The notes under the pieces: generated by a model
Seen by the model: only the letters and a program-made list of their open reading frames with translations
What the model was told of the DNA's origin: nothing
Database searches by the model: none
Program-made: the position numbers and the translations under genes
Shown: piece by piece, positions 58,413 to 63,520 of the stretch
Layout of the letters: each line of letters opens with the position of its first letter
Numbering within the stretch: position 1 is the stretch's first letter
Source of the DNA: an uncultured Prevotellaceae bacterium
Lineage (GTDB): Bacteria; Bacteroidota; Bacteroidia; Bacteroidales; Bacteroidaceae
DNA length: 63,520 bases
Assembly (NCBI GenBank): GCA_947169115.1
Contig: CAMVOK010000019.1
Coordinates: forward strand, 1-63,520
Direction of reading: 5' to 3'

Positions 58413-60488
58413 TTACTTAATGAATCCGACGCTGCGCTTGACGAACTTGGTCAGGGCCTCGCCGCGGAGCATACCGTTCTGCAAAAGGGCGAGGTCGATC
58501 AGCTGATGTACGCGCTCGCTCTGCTTACCGTATGCAGAGAGAATTTCGTTCTTCTTGTCGCGCTGGGCTTGTATGTCGTCGCCCACCTTCTTCATCTCGT
58601 CCTTCTCCTCCTGCGTTTGTTCGTCGTACTTCTTCTTGTCCAGTTCCTGACGCATCACGCTCTGACGGGCGGTCAGTCCCTTGATTTCAGCCTCGATGGG
58701 CTTTATCTCTTCGAGGGTCTGTGCCTCGCTGTCCTCCAGCACTTGCTTGATGAGCGGTGCATCGGTGTTCAGTACGAGGGTCATCATGTCGGGCATCTCG
58801 CCGTAGAAACTCATGCCGGGTTGTATGCGGGCCATTTCCTTCATGCGGCGCATGTACTCGCTCTGTGTTAGCATCACGGGCAGTGCGTCTTCGCCTAGAG
58901 CCTGTGTCTCTACATGGAATTCCAGCTTGTCGGTTCTCGGCATTTGGCTGCGGAACACCTCTGACAGGCGGTCGCCACGTTCGGCTTCCAGAACTTCGCG
59001 CTTCGTGTCCTCCTTCTGAATGAGGCGGTCGATGACGTCGGCATCCACGCGCGTGAAGGTACAGCCCCCCTTCTGCTCCCCCGAGGGGGAGAGTTTGCGT
59101 TCGAGCATACTAATCAGTGGAGTGTCCAACTGGCCGTCCATCAGCAGCACATTGTAGCCCTTGTCCTTTGCGGCCTGAATGTAAGTATATTGACTTTCCG
59201 GGTCTTGGGCATAGAGATAGACGAGTTGGCCTTCTTTGTTTGTTTGATTCTCCTTGACAAGTGTCTCGTATTCCTCAAGAGTGTAGTACTTGCCATCGAC
59301 ATCCTTCAAGAGAGCGTATGCCTTCGCCTTGTCGTAGAAGTCGTCCTGGGACAGCATACCATAATGTATGAATATCTTTATGTCGTCCCACTTCTTCTCG
59401 AAGTCGGGGCGGTCGGTCTTGAAGATACTCTGCAGGCGGTCGCTCACCTTCTTCGTGATATATCCCGAAATCTTCTTTACGTTCTGGTCGCTCTGGAGAT
59501 ACGAACGGCTGACGTTCAAGGGAATGTCGGGAGAGTCGATGACGCCGTGCAGGAGCATCAGGAACTCAGGCACGATACCTTCCACGTTGTCCGTCACGAA
59601 CACCTGGTTGCAATAGAGCTGAATCTTGTTGCGTTGCAGGTCGAGGTTCGACTTGATTTTCGGGAAGTACAGGATGCCCGTGAGGTTGAAGGGGTAATCG
59701 ACATTCAGGTGAATCCAGAACAGCGGTTCGTCGCTCATGGGGTAGAGCTTGCGGTAGAACTCCTTGTAGTCCTCGTCCTTCAGGTCGGCGGGTTTCTTTG
59801 TCCAAAGAGGTTCTACGTCATTGATGATGTTGTCCTCTTCGGTGTCCACCTGCTTGCCGTCCTTCCATTCGGTCTTCTTTCCAAATGCGACGGGAATGGG
59901 CAGGAAGTGACAATACTTCGATAGCAATCCCTGCATTTTGTCCTTCTCAAGGAAGTCCTTGCAATCGTCGTCGATGTGCATGACGATGTCCGTACCACGG
60001 TCGGCCTTGTCTGTTTCCTCCAACGTGAACTCAGGACTGCCGTCGCACGACCATTTCTGTGCCACGGCACCTTCTTGGTAACTCTTGGTGATGATATCAA
60101 CCCGTTTGCTGACCATGAAGGCCGAGTAGAACCCAAGGCCGAAGTGGCCAATGATGGCGTTAGCGTCGTCCTTGTACTTGTCGAGGAAATCGTTGGCACC
60201 CGAGAAGGCAATCTGGTTGATGTACTTGTCAATCTCCTCGGCCGTCATACCGATACCGCGGTCGCTTACGGTGATGGTGCCGGCTTCCTTGTCGATGCTG
60301 ACATTGACCTTCAACTCGCCCAGTTCACCCTTGAAGTCGCCTTTGCCAGCCAGTGTCTTCAGCTTCTGTGTGGCATCAACGGCGTTCGATACAATCTCGC
60401 GAATGAATATTTCGTGATCTGAATAGAGAAACTTTTTGATAACGGGGAAGATGTTCTCTGTAGTAACCCCAATGTTTCCTTTTTGCAT
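58413..60488 (-). CDS. htpG: molecular chaperone HtpG (Hsp90)
   Basis: A 691-residue Hsp90. GHKL ATPase domain: IFIREIVSNAVDATQKLK, ITVSDRGIGMTAEEID, IGHFGLGFYSAFMV. Middle domain: PLFWIHLNVDYPFNLTGILY, VFVTDNVEGIVPEFL, SPDIPLNVSRSYLQSD. C-terminal dimer domain ends KFVKRSVGF. Within the middle/C-terminal junction, at ERKLSPSGEQKGGCTFTRVD, about ten residues are added in frame by a GC-rich palindrome (59062-59093). It follows clpC by 60 bases and is probably in the same stress operon. Confidence 0.95.
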   Translation of the reverse strand: MQKGNIGVTTENIFPVIKKFLYSDHEIFIREIVSNAVDATQKLKTLAGKGDFKGELGELKVNVSIDKEAGTITVSDRGIGMTAEEIDKYINQIAFSGANDFLDKYKDDANAIIGHFGLGFYSAFMVSKRVDIITKSYQEGAVAQKWSCDGSPEFTLEETDKADRGTDIVMHIDDDCKDFLEKDKMQGLLSKYCHFLPIPVAFGKKTEWKDGKQVDTEEDNIINDVEPLWTKKPADLKDEDYKEFYRKLYPMSDEPLFWIHLNVDYPFNLTGILYFPKIKSNLDLQRNKIQLYCNQVFVTDNVEGIVPEFLMLLHGVIDSPDIPLNVSRSYLQSDQNVKKISGYITKKVSDRLQSIFKTDRPDFEKKWDDIKIFIHYGMLSQDDFYDKAKAYALLKDVDGKYYTLEEYETLVKENQTNKEGQLVYLYAQDPESQYTYIQAAKDKGYNVLLMDGQLDTPLISMLERKLSPSGEQKGGCTFTRVDADVIDRLIQKEDTKREVLEAERGDRLSEVFRSQMPRTDKLEFHVETQALGEDALPVMLTQSEYMRRMKEMARIQPGMSFYGEMPDMMTLVLNTDAPLIKQVLEDSEAQTLEEIKPIEAEIKGLTARQSVMRQELDKKKYDEQTQEEKDEMKKVGDDIQAQRDKKNEILSAYGKQSERVHQLIDLALLQNGMLRGEALTKFVKRSVGFIK
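59062..59093. repeat. GC-rich palindrome inside htpG
   Basis: CTCCCCCGAGGGGGAGAG core (59076-59093), with neighbouring CAGCCCCCCTTCTG. In frame; encodes LSPSGEQKGG. Confidence 0.8.
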
Positions 60489-60499
60489 AATAACCTTGC

Positions 60500-60540
60500 A
60501 GCCCCCTCCCGACCTCCCCGAGGGGAGGAGAAGAGGCGGG
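60500..60540. repeat. intergenic GC-rich palindrome between clpC and htpG
   Basis: CCCCTCCCGACCTCCCCGAG and GGGAGGAGAAGAGGCGGG. Same family as the copies inside clpC and htpG. Confidence 0.8.
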
Positions 60541-60548
60541 ACTTTTAT

Positions 60549-63119
60549 TTATTGTTTAACGATTTTTATTTTGTCTTTATCTTCTGCATCTACTTCTGCC
60601 CTAAGTTGAGGGATTCTCTCCCCCTCGGGGGAGTTGGAGGGATGGGGAGGCAATTCTCTCTCCCCCTTGGGGGAGTTGGAGGGGGCCTCCATCATCAGTT
60701 CGCAGATGGGGTCTTCGAGCAGGGTTTGTATGGCCCGTTTCAGGGGGCGTGCACCGAACTGTACGTCGTAGCCCTTCTTGGCCAGCAAGGCCTTTGCCTC
60801 TTCGGTCAGTACGAGGTCGTATCCCATCTCCTTTATCCTTTTAATTAAAGGTTTAGCCTCTATATCGACAATCTTTTTAATGCTTTCTTCGGAGAGTTGG
60901 TCGAAATAGATGATGTCGTCCAGTCGGTTAAGGAACTCTGGTGCAAATTGCTTCGAGATAACCTTGTGGATAACCCCACGTGCATATTCCTTGTCATTCG
61001 TCTTTGTTGCGGTGGAGAATCCTATGCCCTGTCCGAAGTCTTTCAGTTGGCGCGTACCCGAGTTCGAGGTCATGATGATAACCGTGTTGCGGAAGTCTAT
61101 GGTAGTGCCGTTCCCGTCGGTCAGTCGGCCTTCGTCCATCACTTGCAGGAGAATGTTGAACACATCGGGATGTGCCTTTTCAATCTCGTCGAGCAGCACG
61201 ATGGAGTAGGGTTGGCGACGCACGCGTTCGGTCAGTTGTCCGCCTTCTTCGTAACCCACGTAGCCCGGAGGTGCACCCACCATACGGCTCACGGTGTGCT
61301 TCTCACCGTACTCGCTCATGTCGATGCGTATCAGGTTCTTCTCGCTTCCGAAGAGTTCTTCGGCCAGTTTCTTTGTCAGATAGGTCTTTCCCACACCCGT
61401 AGGACCAACGAACATGAAGGTACCGATGGGCTTTTGTGGGTCTTTCAGTCCTATGCGACTGCGCTGAATGGCGCGTACCAGTTTTTGTATGGGATCGTCC
61501 TGTCCTACGACTGCCTTCTTCAGGGTTGTTCCTAAGTTACGCAGACGTTCGTTTTCCTCGCTGCCGATGCGCTGGACAGGAATGCCGGTCATCATCGATA
61601 CCACGTGGGCAATCTGCTCTTCATCTACCGTTTCGCGTTCGTCTTTCAGCGTGGCTTCCCATTCCTTTTTCTTCTGTTCCAGAGCCTGTGCCAAGGTCTT
61701 CTGTTGGTCGCTGTATTCAGCAGCCATCTTGTATTCCTCGGCCTTTATGGCGTGCTGTTTCAGGTCTTCCAAGTCGGCCAGTTGCTTCTCCATGAACTCC
61801 ACGTCGTGCGAGACGGGAATGTTCATGATGTGTGCACGGCTGCCAGCCTCGTCCATCGCATCGATGGCCTTGTCGGGGAACGAACGGTCACTCACGTAGC
61901 GTTCCGTTAACCGCACACACGCCTTCAGGGCCTCGTCGGTATAGCGCACGTTGTGGTGCTCCTCATATCGGCCCCGAAGGTTCTCCAGTATGGCCAAAGT
62001 CTCCTCTGCCGTCGTGGGCTGCACAATGACTTTTTGGAACCTTCTTTCCAGTGCTCCGTCCTTCTCTATAGACTTGCGGTATTCATCGAGCGTAGTGGCT
62101 CCAATACATTGAATTTCACCGCGTGACAGTGCCGGTTTTAGCATGTTGGCGGCATCCATTGTCCCTGCTGCAGAGCCTGCCCCGATGATGGTGTGAATCT
62201 CATCAATGAACACAATTACTTCGGGATGTTTCTGCAGTTCTATCATGATGGCTCTCATGCGTTCCTCAAACTGTCCACGGTATTTTGTACCTGCCACTAC
62301 GGCACCCAGGTCGAGCACGATTACGCGCTTCTTCCATAGGGCACGTGAGATGCGATGTTCCACAATGCGCTGAGCCAGTCCTTCCACAATGGCACTCTTT
62401 CCCACGCCGGGTTCGCCAATCAGTATCGGGTTGTTCTTCTTTCTTCTGCTGAGGATTTGTGCTACGCGTTCAATCTCCTTTTCCCTGCCCACCACGGGGT
62501 CCAGCAAGTGGTCACTGGCCGCCTTGGTCAGGTCGGTTCCGAATTTATCCAGCACGGGAGTCTGCGAGCCCGGCTTGTCACCGCTGCCCTCCTCATTTTG
62601 AATCTTTATTTTTGAGTCTTGACTTGCTCCCTCCTCGTCTTCTTCGTCTTCCTCAAATCCATATCCGTCCTGCGGGTCACGCTCGGGATAGAGCATACGG
62701 ATGACTTCCTGATACGTTACGTTCTGCTCTGCCAGAGCCTTGGCGGCTTCGTTCTCTTCTTCGCGCAGGATGCCCAGCAGAATGTGCTCGGGGTCTATGG
62801 TCTCGCTCTTCGTCACCACACTTTCCAGTACGGAGAGTTTCATGATGCGGCTGGATGCCTGGTCCAATGCCATTTCGTCGGTGGAGTAGGGTGCTTCGTT
62901 GCCAAACGAGGCAGCGGCATGTTCCAGCGTCTGACGCAGTCGGTTCAGGTCAACATTCAGTTGCGACAACACCTCCATGACATGCCCTTGTCCATAGCGA
63001 ATCATGCCCAGCATCATTGTGGCAGGTGTCACTTTGTCATTATACAGTCGGAGAGCTTCGTCCCTGCTCAACGAGAGCATGGTGGTTACTTCCGGAGAAA
63101 AGCGTTTACTTATCATCAT
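60549..63119 (-). CDS. clpC: ATP-dependent chaperone/protease subunit ClpC
   Basis: An 856-residue Hsp100. Two N-terminal Clp repeats (RFSPEVTTMLSLSRDEALRL and later), first ATPase with Walker A (ILIGEPGVGKSAIVEGLAQR), an M-domain with coiled coil of ClpC type (about 420-480), and a second ATPase (GTFMFVGPTGVGKTYLTKKL, VLLDEIEKAHPDVF) with the C-terminal domain. It unfolds proteins for ClpP. Two in-frame repeats stand out: an AT-rich tract in the N/D1 linker (about 62591-62620, SKIKIQNEE) and a double palindrome at the C-terminus (60615-60690, APSNSPKGERELPPHPSNSP and following). Start 63119 or 63116. Confidence 0.95.
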   Translation of the reverse strand: MMISKRFSPEVTTMLSLSRDEALRLYNDKVTPATMMLGMIRYGQGHVMEVLSQLNVDLNRLRQTLEHAAASFGNEAPYSTDEMALDQASSRIMKLSVLESVVTKSETIDPEHILLGILREEENEAAKALAEQNVTYQEVIRMLYPERDPQDGYGFEEDEEDEEGASQDSKIKIQNEEGSGDKPGSQTPVLDKFGTDLTKAASDHLLDPVVGREKEIERVAQILSRRKKNNPILIGEPGVGKSAIVEGLAQRIVEHRISRALWKKRVIVLDLGAVVAGTKYRGQFEERMRAIMIELQKHPEVIVFIDEIHTIIGAGSAAGTMDAANMLKPALSRGEIQCIGATTLDEYRKSIEKDGALERRFQKVIVQPTTAEETLAILENLRGRYEEHHNVRYTDEALKACVRLTERYVSDRSFPDKAIDAMDEAGSRAHIMNIPVSHDVEFMEKQLADLEDLKQHAIKAEEYKMAAEYSDQQKTLAQALEQKKKEWEATLKDERETVDEEQIAHVVSMMTGIPVQRIGSEENERLRNLGTTLKKAVVGQDDPIQKLVRAIQRSRIGLKDPQKPIGTFMFVGPTGVGKTYLTKKLAEELFGSEKNLIRIDMSEYGEKHTVSRMVGAPPGYVGYEEGGQLTERVRRQPYSIVLLDEIEKAHPDVFNILLQVMDEGRLTDGNGTTIDFRNTVIIMTSNSGTRQLKDFGQGIGFSTATKTNDKEYARGVIHKVISKQFAPEFLNRLDDIIYFDQLSEESIKKIVDIEAKPLIKRIKEMGYDLVLTEEAKALLAKKGYDVQFGARPLKRAIQTLLEDPICELMMEAPSNSPKGERELPPHPSNSPEGERIPQLRAEVDAEDKDKIKIVKQ
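60615..60690. repeat. double GC-rich palindrome in the clpC 3' end
   Basis: Two copies of CTCTCCCCC(T/C)(C/T)GGGGGAG joined by GGATGGGGAGGCAATT. They encode SNSPKGERE and SNSPEGERI in the ClpC tail, after the conserved domain has ended. Confidence 0.85.
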
Positions 63120-63204
63120 AGGCTTTAGTGCTTACAATATATATACTACAAAGAGCGTGCCAAAGTAAATTCTCACTTCTCACTTCTTGCTCCGTTCCTC
63201 TACG

Positions 63205-63275
63205 CAAGCGTAGCCCTTTCGGGTCGTCCGATTACACCCTTCACCCTTCATCCTTCACCCTTCACCCTTCACCCT
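63205..63275 (+). repeat. CAAGCGTAG element copy 5 plus CCTTCACC array
   Basis: The element runs from 63205 to 63235 (CAAGCGTAGCCC, TTTC, GGGTCGTCCGATTAC), followed by CCCTTCACCCTTCATCC tandem repeats to about 63275. The same pair (element then CCTTCACC array) occurs at 26960-27060. Confidence 0.8.
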
Positions 63276-63465
63276 TTTCGCTCCGCAATGACAATAGGCA
63301 CAGACAGAAGGAACGATGTCGTTAGCCCGTATGGGACGATGCTACGTGTCCGATACGGGCAACGGTCATTGTCCGAGGGCGCAAAGCCTATTACCCGCAC
63401 GGGCAACGTCTCATGTCTGCACTGTAGTTGAAGATGGTTCGGGCAATCAAAGTATGATGATTGAG
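63276..63465. other. gene-free stretch with a CCCGTAT inverted repeat
   Basis: AGCCCGTAT near 63327 and ATACGGGCA near 63353 are inverted copies, with GCACGGGCAACG nearby. No gene seen. Confidence 0.4.
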
Positions 63466-63520
63466 GCAATCAACACATAACGGTTGCTGCAATCAACACA
63501 TAACGGTTGCTGCAATCAAC
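63466..63520. repeat. 23-bp tandem repeat
   Basis: Two full units of GCAATCAACACATAACGGTT plus GCT (63466-63488, 63489-63511) and the start of a third, cut by the window edge. Each unit is itself a weak palindrome (GCAATC/GGTTGC). Confidence 0.85.

Noticed and set aside
63466..63520. CRISPR-like tandem repeat.
   Set aside because: Units are head to tail with no spacers.

Overview
The window looks like chromosomal DNA of a Bacteroidales bacterium, most likely Prevotellaceae (inference). Evidence: at least fifteen promoters of the Bacteroidetes type (TTTG / TAnnTTTG, usually TATCTTTG), almost no Shine-Dalgarno sequences, type IX secretion (T9SS) C-terminal signals on large exported proteins, a SusR-like sensor/AraC regulator, a TMEM43 protein and an A-type flavoprotein. 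No tRNA, rRNA or CRISPR array was seen.

Layout. 0.3-0.7 kb: hotdog thioesterase. 0.8-10.3 kb: a defence island with a broken DUF1016 nuclease gene, dinD, a strongly folded RNA with a terminator, an AIPR abortive-infection gene, an EcoRII-type restriction-modification pair, an unknown two-repeat protein, a DinD-N/RhuM fusion and vsr. Vsr repairs T:G mismatches left by deaminated CCWGG methylation, which fits an EcoRII-type methylase. dinD and the RhuM fusion each lie between ~50-bp direct repeats. 10.3-24.3 kb: GH2 beta-mannosidase, the putrescine genes aguB and aguA, a secreted CsgG-like gene set with an IS4-family element in it, a BASS transporter, a flavin reductase and a T9SS-exported CotH protein. 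24.5-34.7 kb: housekeeping genes (greA, NIF3, zinc-ribbon coiled coil, amn, holA, TMEM43, pyrK, pyrD). 34.7-47.9 kb: a polysaccharide locus with a SusR-like regulator facing two T9SS-exported polysaccharide lyase paralogues and a trimodular lyase/beta-helix/GH88 enzyme, with no SusC/SusD pair. 48-53 kb: alkaline phosphatase, flavodiiron protein, zeta-type toxin with an overlapping small gene, trmD, and a PIN toxin-antitoxin pair. 53-57 kb: a structured leader RNA with a stop-interrupted gene, then an SPFH/GYF/TerB-like operon. 57-63 kb: an efflux adaptor fused to the tail of a TolC-type protein, then clpC-htpG.

The most unusual property is the behaviour of short repeats. Several repeat types fill the intergenic spaces: GC-rich palindromes, a CAAGCGTAG..CCGATTAC element, AT-rich AAATT tracts, purine-rich GAGAGA tracts and AAATGGT tracts. 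The same types also occur in frame inside many reading frames (vsr, aguA, aguB, pyrK, the SusR-like regulator, the lyase genes, htpG, clpC), where they add residues without breaking the gene. This resembles the Rickettsia palindromic elements. Three intergenic arrays also look as if they grew from the last codons of the gene before them.
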